DNA of 38,310 nucleotides. It comes from Candidatus Nealsoniibacteriota bacterium (GTDB lineage Bacteria > Patescibacteriota > Minisyncoccia > Minisyncoccales > RBG-13-42-11). The DNA is taken from the NCBI GenBank assembly GCA_019923655.1, contig JAHXGL010000004.1:1-38310 (forward strand), written 5' to 3'. Made by a program: the position numbers and the translations under genes. This document shows, one piece after another, positions 1 to 7,536 of this stretch. The notes beneath the pieces were generated by a model. That model saw only the letters and a list, made by a program, of their open reading frames with translations, did no database searches and was not told the DNA's origin. Each line of letters opens with the position of its first letter. Position 1 is the first letter of the stretch.

Positions 1-1849
1 CTCTTCTTCTTCTGACAACTTTAACATAAGCGCATCCCTGATCTTTAATATCTTGCAGAACTCTAAAGCCAATGCCTCTAACCCTAATAAGGTCGTCTAA
101 TGAATCAAAGGGGCGATTATCTATTATTCTTTGAGCCCTAACTTTTCCAATTCCTTTCAAAAAATCTAAATGTTCAAACGAGGCAGTATTAATATTAACT
201 CTCCTTCCATCTGCGCAAGGATTATAGACTGTCTCGTCTTTTTTCAGCGGTATTTCTTCTATCACAGGGCTTTGGTTCTGCTTTCCAGGGGTTGGAGGCT
301 GAAGCTCAAAATCATTTTGATTATTGCCTGTGTCTTGGTAAGCTTGATTGTTTTCGTCCCATTTTCTTCCCATGCTTTCTCCAGAAACAGGATTTTCAGC
401 CGGAGCGGTTTCAAAATGTTGCGGCTTGCCCCAGCCAATTTTGTCAACTATTTCTTGATTTGGATTTCTTAAAACCAAGGAATTGTTTTCTGTTAAGGTT
501 AAACCAGGCAAAACAATATCAGGGGTTTGAGAAGTATCAGCGGTTTCAAGAGTTCTGGCAATCAGAAAATGGCTTTTGGGTTGAATTGTCTTTCCTTCAA
601 ATTCGGCTGAAGGGACAAGAGAATGCCAGAAACGTCCGGTTTCTGTTTTTCTTTGAATATACCAGCCAGTTAGATTAATTTCCTCATCATTGGGATTGTA
701 AAGTTCAATAAACCTTTGTTCGATCGGTAAAATTTGAATTTCTGAAATTAGAATTTTTGGCGCTGGCGCTGGCGCTGGCGCTGGCGCTGGCGCTGGCGCT
801 GGCGCGCCGCCTCCTCCTCTGCCAACAAAAACAGGAGTTTTAATAACATAAGCGCATCCCTGATCTTTAATATCTTGCAGAACTCTAAAGCCAATGCCTC
901 TAACCCTAATAAGGTCGTCTAATGAATCAAAGGGGCGATTATCTATTATTCTTTGAGCCCTAACTTTTCCAATTCCTTTCAAAAAATCTAAATGTTCAAA
1001 CGAGGCAGTATTAATATTAACTCTCCTTCCATCTACGCAGGGATTATAGGCTATCTTGTCTTCATCTTTTTTATCTTTATCTTCTTCTTCCTTTTCTTCT
1101 TCTTTATCTTCTTCTTCAGCTAATTCTTCGTCTGCATCTTCTTCAATTTCCTTTTGTTCGTCAAGTTCTTGCTCTTTAATTTCCTTGTCTTTAATAAACT
1201 CCTGCCTTACTTTCACAATCTCATCTACTCTTTGGCTAAGAGAATCAATTCTTTCAGCAATATCATCTAACATTTCCTGAATTTCAGCCAAAGACATTCT
1301 TGGCTGTGGTTCTTGTTCTTGCTCTATTGCCATGTTTGGCTCTGGCATATCCGTTGTTCCTGGCTCCTGTTCTGTTATTTCTGCCTCTTCTATTTCTTCT
1401 GCTTGTTCTACTTCTAGAATCGCATTTGATTCAAAGGGATTGATTGCTTGAATCCCGTCCCAGACCCTTTGAAATATCCTGTTAAAAAATTTTTCTATTC
1501 TCCCAGAAATATTTTCTGCCAATTTTCTTATGCTTTCCCACACACCAGGAGTTTTTTCTAAAGGATGCTCTATTTGCGAGTGTTCGCTATTTTGTTCTGC
1601 ATTTATTTCAGGAACAGGAATGGGTTTGTGCCAATTTTTTCCAAATTCATATTGTTTTACTTCTGTTTCAATAAATTCTCTGTTTCCCGGCAAAGACAAT
1701 ATTTTTTGCATTTGAGAATAAGTAATGTCTTGAGATAAATCAAAGAATTGCAATGCCCTATATTCTAAAGATTTCTGCTCTACCAGTGCATCAGATGGCC
1801 CTAAAAATACAACAATTATTAAAGCAAAAATAATTATTTTTTTAAGCAT
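1..1849 (-). CDS. Secreted helix-hairpin-helix (ComEA-like) / lamin-tail domain protein, partial at left edge
   Basis: The frame opens at ATG 1849 and stays open to position 1, so the C-terminus lies outside the window. Visible order over about 616 residues: a hydrophobic signal segment (residues 1-20), a coiled-coil and Glu/Lys-rich acidic stretch (about 200-265), a ComEA-type HhH domain (about 270-335, containing VNINTASFERL and RVRGIGFRVL), an Ala-Pro repeat (about 348-363), a lamin-tail-like beta domain (about 365-510, with FIELYNPNDEEINLTGW), then a second, identical HhH domain. ComEA HhH domains bind double-stranded DNA in competence; lamin-tail domains are often fused to extracellular nucleases and DNA-binding proteins. 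A DNA-binding surface or periplasmic role is inferred. A paralogue with the same domain order lies at 36335-37441. The ECF sigma gene lies upstream on the same strand. Confidence 0.82.
   Translation of the reverse strand, partial: MLKKIIIFALIIVVFLGPSDALVEQKSLEYRALQFFDLSQDITYSQMQKILSLPGNREFIETEVKQYEFGKNWHKPIPVPEINAEQNSEHSQIEHPLEKTPGVWESIRKLAENISGRIEKFFNRIFQRVWDGIQAINPFESNAILEVEQAEEIEEAEITEQEPGTTDMPEPNMAIEQEQEPQPRMSLAEIQEMLDDIAERIDSLSQRVDEIVKVRQEFIKDKEIKEQELDEQKEIEEDADEELAEEEDKEEEKEEEDKDKKDEDKIAYNPCVDGRRVNINTASFEHLDFLKGIGKVRAQRIIDNRPFDSLDDLIRVRGIGFRVLQDIKDQGCAYVIKTPVFVGRGGGGAPAPAPAPAPAPAPAPKILISEIQILPIEQRFIELYNPNDEEINLTGWYIQRKTETGRFWHSLVPSAEFEGKTIQPKSHFLIARTLETADTSQTPDIVLPGLTLTENNSLVLRNPNQEIVDKIGWGKPQHFETAPAENPVSGESMGRKWDENNQAYQDTGNNQNDFELQPPTPGKQNQSPVIEEIPLKKDETVYNPCADGRRVNINTASFEHLDFLKGIGKVRAQRIIDNRPFDSLDDLIRVRGIGFRVLQDIKDQGCAYVKVVRRRR
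22..212. repeat. 191-bp perfect direct repeat, copy 1 (partner 844-1034)
   Basis: Positions 22-212 match 844-1034 base for base, offset 822 bp (274 codons, in frame). Each copy encodes one complete HhH domain of the partial gene 1-1849. Identity at the DNA level, including third positions, points to a recent duplication or gene conversion. Confidence 0.9.
759..805. repeat. GGCGCT hexanucleotide tandem array encoding (Ala-Pro)n
   Basis: Seven full GGCGCT units plus GGCGC. Read on the minus strand they give an Ala-Pro linker between the HhH and lamin-tail domains. A pure hexamer array can change length by slippage in whole Ala-Pro steps without a frameshift. Confidence 0.9.
844..1034. repeat. 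191-bp perfect direct repeat, copy 2
   Basis: Second copy of the HhH-encoding repeat at 22-212. The surrounding linker sequence differs between copies, so only the HhH module was duplicated or homogenised. Confidence 0.9.
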
Positions 1850-1880
1850 AGATACTTTATTTTAATTCATTATCCAAATA

Positions 1881-1987
1881 TGAACTACCACTAGGCTAAA
1901 GACCTATTGGCTTCTCGGGTCGTAAGACCTGCTATTGCAGTATCCTCGCTAAAGGGCAGAACCTGCCCTAATTTTAAGATATTTTTT
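1881..1987 (-). mobile_element. Orphan IS605-type right end / omegaRNA-like sequence without tnpB
   Basis: This stretch is nearly identical to the 3' end of the TnpB element at 16217-16371: the same terminal 16 bases (ending TAGTTCA on the minus strand), the same GGGCAG/CTGCCC hairpin, and two base differences over the rest. It lacks a 48-base block (about 16233-16282) that holds the terminal hairpin and tnpB stop codon of the full element. Homology ends at 1987 and no tnpB follows. It lies 27 bases past the ECF sigma stop codon, so read-through of that gene would transcribe it. The base after TTCA would begin a TnpB guide (positions 1880 downward). Confidence 0.75.
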
Positions 1988-2014
1988 TATATATATTTTT
2001 CTTCTTTAATAGCT

Positions 2015-2539
2015 CTATTCTGTCTGAATCAGAGCGCGCAGATGTTTTAAGCCGCGATGAATCATTACTCTTACTGTTGTTTCTGGTTTATTTAATATTT
2101 TAGCTATTTCTGAAACAGACAAATCATCTAAATAATGCCAAATAATGACATCTTGATAGTCCTGCTTTAATCTTAATAGTCCTTTTCTGATTTGCTCAAT
2201 ATCTGAATCAATAGCTGCTTTTTCTTCTAATCCTATGCCGGGGTCAACAATTTCCATATTTTCAATTGAAACAGTCTGTTTTTTCTGTTTCTCCCGATAA
2301 TGATCAATCACTAAATTGCGGGCAATTTGGTATAAAAAAGCGGAAATGTTTTTAATTTTGTTCTGGGGCATAGGACAAGGATTGTAAGCTTTTTTGAATG
2401 CTTGCCATCCTCGCAAAAAAACCTCTGAAGTTATGTCCTGGGCAATTTCTTGAGAATTCACCTTCAAATAAACAAAACGATATATCTTGTTAATATGTTG
2501 GTCAAAAATTCTGCTAAATTTTTTTTTAAAATCAGGCAT
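2015..2539 (-). CDS. ECF-family RNA polymerase sigma factor
   Basis: 174 residues, normal for the ECF family. Region 2 is seen near the N-terminus (IYRFVYLKV...QDITSEVFLRGWQAF, then AFLYQIARNLVIDHYR). Region 4 is at residues about 120-170 (YQDVIIWHYLDDLSVSEIAKILNKPETTVRVMIHRGLKHL), the helix-turn-helix that reads the -35 box. No anti-sigma gene is recognisable beside it. The gene downstream on the same strand encodes the secreted HhH/lamin-tail protein, a plausible target, but this is inference. An 11-bp-stem palindrome lies 15 bases upstream of the ATG. Confidence 0.88.
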   Translation of the reverse strand: MPDFKKKFSRIFDQHINKIYRFVYLKVNSQEIAQDITSEVFLRGWQAFKKAYNPCPMPQNKIKNISAFLYQIARNLVIDHYREKQKKQTVSIENMEIVDPGIGLEEKAAIDSDIEQIRKGLLRLKQDYQDVIIWHYLDDLSVSEIAKILNKPETTVRVMIHRGLKHLRALIQTE

Positions 2540-2553
2540 AATTGCGTATACAT

Positions 2554-2578
2554 GCTGTCGGGGTCAAACCCCGACAGC
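2554..2578. repeat. Perfect palindrome, 11-bp stem and 3-base loop
   Basis: GCTGTCGGGGT / ACCCCGACAGC with loop CAA. There is no T-run on either side, so it is not an ordinary intrinsic terminator. Its place just upstream of the sigma factor start makes an operator or an RNA leader hairpin possible. The GGGGTC/GACCCC core resembles palindromes at 25363 and 32152. Confidence 0.6.
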
Positions 2579-2621
2579 CACCGATAGCCAATTGCGGTTT
2601 AAGAGATAGGACATTTTACCT

Positions 2622-2919
2622 TTTTTAGCCGAGAAAGCTCCGTTGATTTTAGTCGTGGAGATGAATCGGCTTGATTTCTTTAAGTGTTTTGATAAAATAA
2701 ATATAGGTAGACTTTCAAAGCGGTTATACCGACTGGAATTTCTCGCAACATCAATTCTCTGTTGCGTGTAAAGTCGCAAGAGTATTTCTAACAGGGCTGG
2801 GCAAAGTTCAGTGCGTGCTCTCATTGGAGATGTCTAAGGCTGAACATTATCCCTTCGCTGAGAATACAACCTTATTCGTTGAAGCGAGAATCTTCTGACT
2901 TTAGTCATGGAGAGTGTCA
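2622..2919 (+). pseudogene. Decayed tnpB 3' end with two IS605-type right-end hairpins
   Basis: The segment 2800-2919 can be read as a degenerate TnpB C-terminus (RLNIIPSLRIQPYSLKRESS) running into a TGACTTTAGTCA hairpin and GGAGAGTGTCAA, a pattern typical of IS605/IS1341 right ends. A second similar terminus lies at 2622-2665 (AAGCTCC...TTTTAGTCGTGGAG). No RuvC motifs or zinc finger remain, so the transposase is gone. Several stems survive (GCAACA/TGTTGC near 2746, GTTCAG/CTGAAC near 2803-2846), so the RNA scaffold may be better preserved than the protein. Family assignment rests on recall of right-end consensus, not a search. Confidence 0.5.
2671..2698 (+). promoter_or_regulatory. Candidate sigma70 promoter reading into the tnpB remnant
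   Basis: TTGATT, 16-base spacer, TAAAAT. Expected start near 2705. No intact gene follows on this strand before the remnant's terminal hairpin, so the product would be a non-coding RNA of about 210 bases. Confidence 0.4.
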
Positions 2920-3332
2920 ATTTCCTTTAATGCCTGTAAAATCTTTTTTTGCCTCTTTGATATCACGCGCGGCAATGTCTCTTGATGGTTTTTCCCGGAA
3001 ACAGAAAAACCCCTTTCAAGGGTTCCACTCTTTTTTTGCAGCTCGGAATTCTTTAATTCTTGTTTTAGTTTAGAATATTCCTGTTGAACATATAAAACAT
3101 CGTAAGGATTAACCCAGTTTTGAATTTTAGCCACCTCAAAAAAACTATTAAGAACCTCAAAGTCTTTTTCGTTTTCAGGGGCAAGCTTGGGATTGCTCCT
3201 TATCAAAACCACTAAAATATCATCGGCTAATTCCCGCATTTTATACCTTAAAGGTTCTTTTTTCGGAAAAAACAAGGTTAGCCGATAAAGATTAGTTGTA
3301 AGCTGGATTGAAAATTCTTTATTCACCAACAT
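2901..3332 (-). CDS. S23-type four-helix-bundle protein with truncated C-terminal HTH
   Basis: 143 residues. The N-terminal half (LTTNLYRLTLFFPKKEPLRY...MRELADDILVVLI) is typical of S23/avd-like four-helix-bundle proteins. Residues 125-137 (ISKRQKKILQALKE) start a DeoR-like helix-turn-helix that should continue for about 40 residues, but the frame ends at once with IDTLHD and a stop lying inside the tnpB right-end remnant (2883-2919). The protein therefore appears cut by an ancient insertion. Related CPR proteins are expected to carry the whole HTH; this is from memory. Transcribed from a consensus promoter at 3361-3388. Confidence 0.68.
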   Translation of the reverse strand: MLVNKEFSIQLTTNLYRLTLFFPKKEPLRYKMRELADDILVVLIRSNPKLAPENEKDFEVLNSFFEVAKIQNWVNPYDVLYVQQEYSKLKQELKNSELQKKSGTLERGFSVSGKNHQETLPRVISKRQKKILQALKEIDTLHD

Positions 3333-3360
3333 ATTCTAAAAAATAAAATTGTGAAAATAT

Positions 3361-3388
3361 ATTATAGCATAACTAAAAACTCTGTCAA
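3361..3388 (-). promoter_or_regulatory. Consensus sigma70 promoter of the S23-HTH gene
   Basis: On the minus strand: TTGACA, 16 bases, TATAAT. Predicted start near 3354, about 20 bases before the ATG at 3332. Confidence 0.75.
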
Positions 3389-3530
3389 ATTTTCTGTCAA
3401 TTTTCAGATTCCAAAGATATTATTTAATATAGCAAAATTAAAAAACAGGTCAAGGGGGCAATTATACCAAAGGTTTTTTTGTTTTGTAAGCGCAATACCA
3501 GCCCGTAAAAATTTTTTAAAGCTCATTCCT

Positions 3531-3558
3531 TTGGATGATACGATAACTATGATATAAT
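3531..3558 (+). promoter_or_regulatory. Promoter of the tRNA-Pro/tRNA-Gly unit
   Basis: TTGGAT, 16-base spacer, TATAAT. The -10 box ends 8 bases before the first tRNA base. Confidence 0.65.
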
Positions 3559-3566
3559 TAAAAAAG

Positions 3567-3640
3567 CGGGGTGTGGTGTAATGGCAGCATAAGCGCTTTG
3601 GGAGCGTTTGGCCCGAGTTCGAATCTCGGCACCCCGACCA
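3567..3640 (+). tRNA. tRNA-Pro (TGG)
   Basis: Acceptor stem CGGGGTG/CACCCCG, D-arm GTGTAATGGCAGC, anticodon loop TTTGGGA with anticodon TGG, T-arm CGAGTTCGAATCTCG, and an encoded CCA. Length is 74 with CCA. A U34 anticodon could read all Pro codons in a small genome. Confidence 0.95.
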
Positions 3641-3666
3641 ATCTCATAGAGATCAAAGAATACTGT

Positions 3667-3740
3667 GCGGGTGTCGTATAGTGGTAATACCCCAGTTTTC
3701 CAAACTGGCGCCAGGGGTTCGATTCCCCTCACCCGCTCCA
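3667..3740 (+). tRNA. tRNA-Gly (TCC)
   Basis: Acceptor stem GCGGGTG/CACCCGC, D-arm GTATAGTGGTAATAC, anticodon stem CCAGT/ACTGG with loop TTTCCAA (anticodon TCC), T-arm GGGGTTCGATTCCCC, and an encoded CCA. It lies 26 bases after tRNA-Pro and is probably co-transcribed. Confidence 0.95.
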
Positions 3741-3851
3741 GAATCAAACTTTCGGATTTTATCATATAAATGCTTGTAATAAAATTAATCATAATCTAAG
3801 ATCGTAGTTTATTTTTCCACTCTCCTATTTTTAGATGATAAATTTGAACAA

Positions 3852-3968
3852 ATGTTAAGAGCTAAAACCATATTTAACAGTCCTAAATTTATTTCTTTAC
3901 AAATTAATCACTACGAGGGGGGAAAGTTAATTAATATAGATGATGAAGTTATTAAAAATTTCAGCTAA
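3852..3968 (+). CDS. Short ORF, 38 residues, possibly a gene remnant
   Basis: ATG at 3852 gives a 38-residue peptide ending YEGGKLINIDDEVIKNFS. The same frame is open upstream to about 3797 without a start codon, which suggests the 3' end of a lost gene. It converges on metG. No family recognised and no clear ribosome binding site. Confidence 0.25.
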   Translation: MLRAKTIFNSPKFISLQINHYEGGKLINIDDEVIKNFS

Positions 3969-3971
3969 TTT

Positions 3972-5696
3972 TTAAATAGTATTACCACGTCCCAATATTT
4001 CTGACTCGACTGCTACACGTTTTTTATCAAACTTGCGGAAAAGTGGCCCCATTTTTTGGGGAAATTTTATTTCTTCACGGGGTAGTTTAAATTTCCAATT
4101 ATTTACTCCCTTTATTAAGGGTGTACTACGAGGATATCCAAGTAATGTGTTTAGAGATTCTGCACTATCTGGCATAAAGGGATAAAGAAGAATTCTTAGT
4201 GCATCAATAATAGCAATGTTGTTCTGGATTACGGCTTTAATTTTTTCTTTATTTTGAGCATTAATTTCCCAGATTTTATATTTATCTACATATTGATTTC
4301 CAAAAGAAACCAAATCTATAATTTTTTTCAGTGCTTCCTTAAATCTTCCTTGCTCTAGACAAGAAGATGAATCTCGAAAAGTTCCCTCAATGTTTTTAAT
4401 AACCTCTTTATCGAAAGCACTTTTGGTAAATCTTAAGTTAAAACCAAAGCTCTTAACGGTAAATGTAATTACGCGATGGATAAAATTGCCAATAGTAGCT
4501 ACCAATATATTATTATTAGTTTCGATAAAATCATTCCATCGAAAATCTAACTCTTTTTGTTCCGGCATATTAAATGCTAAATAAAATCTGATGCTATCTA
4601 CCGGATAATTTTCTAATAAATGTTGAGTATTTATGTACCAGTGACGACTTTTGCTCATTTTTCTTCCTTCTAGCAACAAAAATTTATTAACAAAAACATT
4701 TTTGGGCAAATTAATTTTTTTATCATAGGCGATTAATTGAGCTGGCCAGTTAATAGTATGGAAAACTAAATTATCCTGACCAACAAAATAAAAAGTTTCG
4801 CCATCTGGGCTATAAAAAAATTCTTTCCAATAATCTGGGAGTTTTATACGCTGGGAATATTCAATTGCCGCAGAAAGATATCCGATTACAGCCTCAAACC
4901 AAACATAAAATACTTTATTTTTAATATTTTCTATTTTTTGGTCTCTTGAAATATATTTAGTTGGCAAAGGAACCCCATAGTCCATGTCTCGAGTAATCGC
5001 TCTTTCCGTCAGTCCCTCTTTAATCCATCCTAAGGCTTCTTTTTTTACCCACTCTCGCATCTCTTTTCTAGAAATTAACCATTTTTCAATAGGTTTTTGA
5101 AGCTTCTCAAGGTCAAAAAAATAATTCTCAGTAGGTTTTATTGTTAAACTACTTTTATCAATTTTAGAAATTGGATTAATAAGTTCTAGGGGCTCAAGTA
5201 CTCTTCCACAAGCTTCACACTGGTCCCCGCGTGCCTCTTCCGAGTAACAATAAGGACACCCTCCTTTAATGTATCTATCTTGAAGAAATTTTTGTGATTT
5301 TTCTGAATAAAGTTGTTTCGTCTTAAGAATTTTAATATAACCCCCTTTCATTAGTCGTAAAAACATATCCTGAACGGTTTTTTTATGAATATTGGTATGG
5401 GTTGAGGTATAGATAGTATATTCTATTCGGAATTTCTTTAAATACTCTTGATTAAGCTTATGGAATTTCATAGCAATCGCTTCGGGTTTAACCCTTTCTT
5501 GAGAGGCTCGAATAGTAATGGGTGTACCATGAAAATCAGAACCAGAAACCATTAATACCTCGTTTCCAGAAAGTTTGTGAAAACGAGCAAAGATATCTGG
5601 AGGTAAATAAGCTCCAGCAAGATTACCGATATGAAATAAATCATTTACATACGGCCAAGCAACACCAATAAAGATTTTTCTTCTTGGATTTAACAT
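3972..5696 (-). CDS. metG: Methionyl-tRNA synthetase
   Basis: 574 residues from the preferred start at 5696 (MLNPRRKIFIGVAWPY). The frame is open to an ATG at 5831, but that 45-residue extension has no synthetase features. Class I signature HIGN (HIGH variant) is at about residue 22 and KMSKS follows LLLEGR. A zinc knuckle CPYC...CEAC is in the connective insertion, as in MetG1 enzymes. The WIKEGLTERAITRDMDYGVPLP and NNNILVATIGNF stretches are characteristic. No C-terminal EMAP/tRNA-binding domain is present. It charges tRNA-Met with methionine. It follows rny on the same strand with a 147-base spacer; I see no T-box consensus there. Confidence 0.95.
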   Translation of the reverse strand: MLNPRRKIFIGVAWPYVNDLFHIGNLAGAYLPPDIFARFHKLSGNEVLMVSGSDFHGTPITIRASQERVKPEAIAMKFHKLNQEYLKKFRIEYTIYTSTHTNIHKKTVQDMFLRLMKGGYIKILKTKQLYSEKSQKFLQDRYIKGGCPYCYSEEARGDQCEACGRVLEPLELINPISKIDKSSLTIKPTENYFFDLEKLQKPIEKWLISRKEMREWVKKEALGWIKEGLTERAITRDMDYGVPLPTKYISRDQKIENIKNKVFYVWFEAVIGYLSAAIEYSQRIKLPDYWKEFFYSPDGETFYFVGQDNLVFHTINWPAQLIAYDKKINLPKNVFVNKFLLLEGRKMSKSRHWYINTQHLLENYPVDSIRFYLAFNMPEQKELDFRWNDFIETNNNILVATIGNFIHRVITFTVKSFGFNLRFTKSAFDKEVIKNIEGTFRDSSSCLEQGRFKEALKKIIDLVSFGNQYVDKYKIWEINAQNKEKIKAVIQNNIAIIDALRILLYPFMPDSAESLNTLLGYPRSTPLIKGVNNWKFKLPREEIKFPQKMGPLFRKFDKKRVAVESEILGRGNTI

Positions 5697-5843
5697 AAAT
5701 TTAATAAGATGATTAACAATAATTATGTCCCAGCCTCCCAAGGGCGGGGCTACTTTATCAAAACAAAAACTTTGGCAATTTTCAAGAATTTTTGATAAAA
5801 TAAGTTCGAGCGTGGTTGTAAATATACTCAATGCAAAACCCTG

Positions 5844-7373
5844 CTATTTTGCGTATTCAATTACTCTTGTTTCCCTGATAACATTAACTTTTATCTCTCC
5901 TGGATATCTTAATTCTTCCTGAATCTGATTGGCAATCGCTCTCGCTAAATTCCTGGCTTCTAAATCGTTAATCTCTTCCGGTTTAACAAAAACTCGGACT
6001 TCCCGACCGGCCTGCAATGCCCAAGACTTTTCTACTCCGGGAAATCTCAAGGCAATATTTTCCAGATCTTTTAATCTTTTCAAATAATTTTCCAGCGTGT
6101 CTTTTCTCGCCCCGGGCCGAGCTCCGGAAATTTGGTCAGCTGTCTGAATTAAAAGCGCTTCAATGGTCTCAGCCGGATATTCTTCATGATGAGATTTCAT
6201 CGCGGAAATTATTTCTTTTTCTATGCCGAACTTTTCTAGAATTTTAATTCCAATATCAACATGGGTTCCTTCTACCTGGTGATCAACCGCTTTGCCAATA
6301 TCGTGCATTAGCCCGGCTTTTTTGCAAACCAACGCATCAGCCCCCATCTCTGAAGCTAAAGCTGAAGCTAAATAAGCAACTTCAATTGAATGAGTTAAAA
6401 CATTTTGGCCATAACTTGTTCTAAATCTTAGCCGTCCCAATAACTGGATTAATTTAGGGTCAAAACCAATAATCCCAATATCAAAAACCGCGGCCTCTCC
6501 AGCCTCCTGGGTCTGCTTTATAACTTCGTTTTCCGCTGATTTAACTTGCTCCTCAATCCTGGCTGGCTGAATTCTTCCGTCTTTGATTAGCTTCTCTAAA
6601 GCAATTTTAGCGACCTGGCGCCGAATAGGACTGAAACAGGAAAGAATAACTGTTTCCGGGGTCTCGTCTATTATTATTTCAACGCCGGTTAATTTTTCTA
6701 AAGCCCTGATATTTCTTCCTTCTTTGCCAATAATTTTGCCCTTGATTTCGTCAGAAGGCAAAGCAACTGAACTGGTGCTTATTTCTTGCGTTTGACTTAA
6801 GCTGTACTTTTGAATAGCGGTTGCTAAAAATTTTTTAGCCTCTCTTTCGTATTTTTCCCAGCCCTCTCTCTCCATTTTCCTGATTCTTTCTAAAATTTCT
6901 TGCTGATATATTTTTTCTAAGTTCTGAACCAGTTCTTTTTTGGCTTCTTCCTTGGAAAGATTGGAAACCCTTTCCAGATTTTTCAAAGACTCCTCCCTTA
7001 ATTTTTCCAAGTCTTGTTCTTTTTTGCTAACCCTTTCTATTCTTTTTTGAAATTCTTTTTGGTCATCTTCAAAAACAGAAACTTTTTGATTTAAGAAATT
7101 TTCTCTTTTTAATAAAATCTGCTCGGTTTTAAATAATTCATAACGTCGGCCATCTGTTTCTTTTTTACCTACTGCCAAAATTCCTTCAGCTTTCTGCTGG
7201 GCATTGCTTATAATCGTTTCAGAATCTTGCTTTGCTTTTAAAACCTTTTTTTTAATCCTGGCCTCTACGGTGCCAGCTTGCTTTTGAGCAATTGATTGCC
7301 GGGCATAATAACCGAAAACTATTCCAAAAACCAAGACTATTATCCCTGCCATCAACAGAATAAACAAATCCAT
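5844..7373 (-). CDS. rny: Ribonuclease Y
   Basis: 509 residues, normal length. N-terminal transmembrane helix (LFILLMAGIIVLVFGIVFGYYA), a long charged coiled coil (about 40-190), a KH domain (DEIKGKIIGKEGRNIRALEKLTG) and an HD domain (LTHSIEVAYLASALA...AGLMHDIGKAVDHQ). RNase Y is a membrane-anchored endoribonuclease that starts mRNA decay in bacteria lacking RNase E. Its promoter is visible at 7438-7466, giving a leader of about 58 bases. Confidence 0.96.
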   Translation of the reverse strand: MDLFILLMAGIIVLVFGIVFGYYARQSIAQKQAGTVEARIKKKVLKAKQDSETIISNAQQKAEGILAVGKKETDGRRYELFKTEQILLKRENFLNQKVSVFEDDQKEFQKRIERVSKKEQDLEKLREESLKNLERVSNLSKEEAKKELVQNLEKIYQQEILERIRKMEREGWEKYEREAKKFLATAIQKYSLSQTQEISTSSVALPSDEIKGKIIGKEGRNIRALEKLTGVEIIIDETPETVILSCFSPIRRQVAKIALEKLIKDGRIQPARIEEQVKSAENEVIKQTQEAGEAAVFDIGIIGFDPKLIQLLGRLRFRTSYGQNVLTHSIEVAYLASALASEMGADALVCKKAGLMHDIGKAVDHQVEGTHVDIGIKILEKFGIEKEIISAMKSHHEEYPAETIEALLIQTADQISGARPGARKDTLENYLKRLKDLENIALRFPGVEKSWALQAGREVRVFVKPEEINDLEARNLARAIANQIQEELRYPGEIKVNVIRETRVIEYAK

Positions 7374-7437
7374 AATACAATTTTAGACTAGCAATTAACA
7401 TTATTAATAATTAACATTTATTTCTAGCGCCTGTTTC

Positions 7438-7466
7438 AGGATAGCAAAAGTTGTCAAAAATGTCAA
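7438..7466 (-). promoter_or_regulatory. Promoter of rny
   Basis: Minus strand TTGACA, 17 bases, TATCCT. Predicted start near 7431. The -35 box touches the terminator hairpin of the upstream gene. Confidence 0.6.
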
Positions 7467-7492
7467 AACCCTGGCTCCAAAGAGCTAGGGTT
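7467..7492 (-). terminator. Terminator-like hairpin after the secreted repeat protein
   Basis: Stem AACCCTGGCTC/GAGCTAGGGTT with one mismatch and loop CAAA, followed on the minus strand by TTGACATTTTTG. It lies 45 bases past the stop at 7537 and just before the rny promoter. The T-run is interrupted, so termination may be partial. Confidence 0.5.
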
Positions 7493-7536
7493 CTTTAATA
7501 AACATCTTTTTCAAAAAACGAATTACATAAACTCAA

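Noticed and set aside
1056-1280. Serine-rich frame on the plus strand
   Set aside because: It is antisense to the Glu/Lys-rich part of the partial HhH/lamin-tail gene.
2564-2824. 86-residue frame on the minus strand
   Set aside because: It is antisense to the tnpB remnant and its hairpins and has no protein-like pattern.
3547-3792. 81-residue frame across the tRNA genes
   Set aside because: It is the antisense of two clear tRNAs; peptides such as RVRGIEPLAPVWKTGVL are a well-known artefact of tRNA antisense.
5697-5843. T-box or methionine riboswitch before metG
   Set aside because: A GGGAGGCTGGGAC stretch recalls the T-box but the conserved AGGGTGGNACCGCG and a terminator/antiterminator pair are not there.
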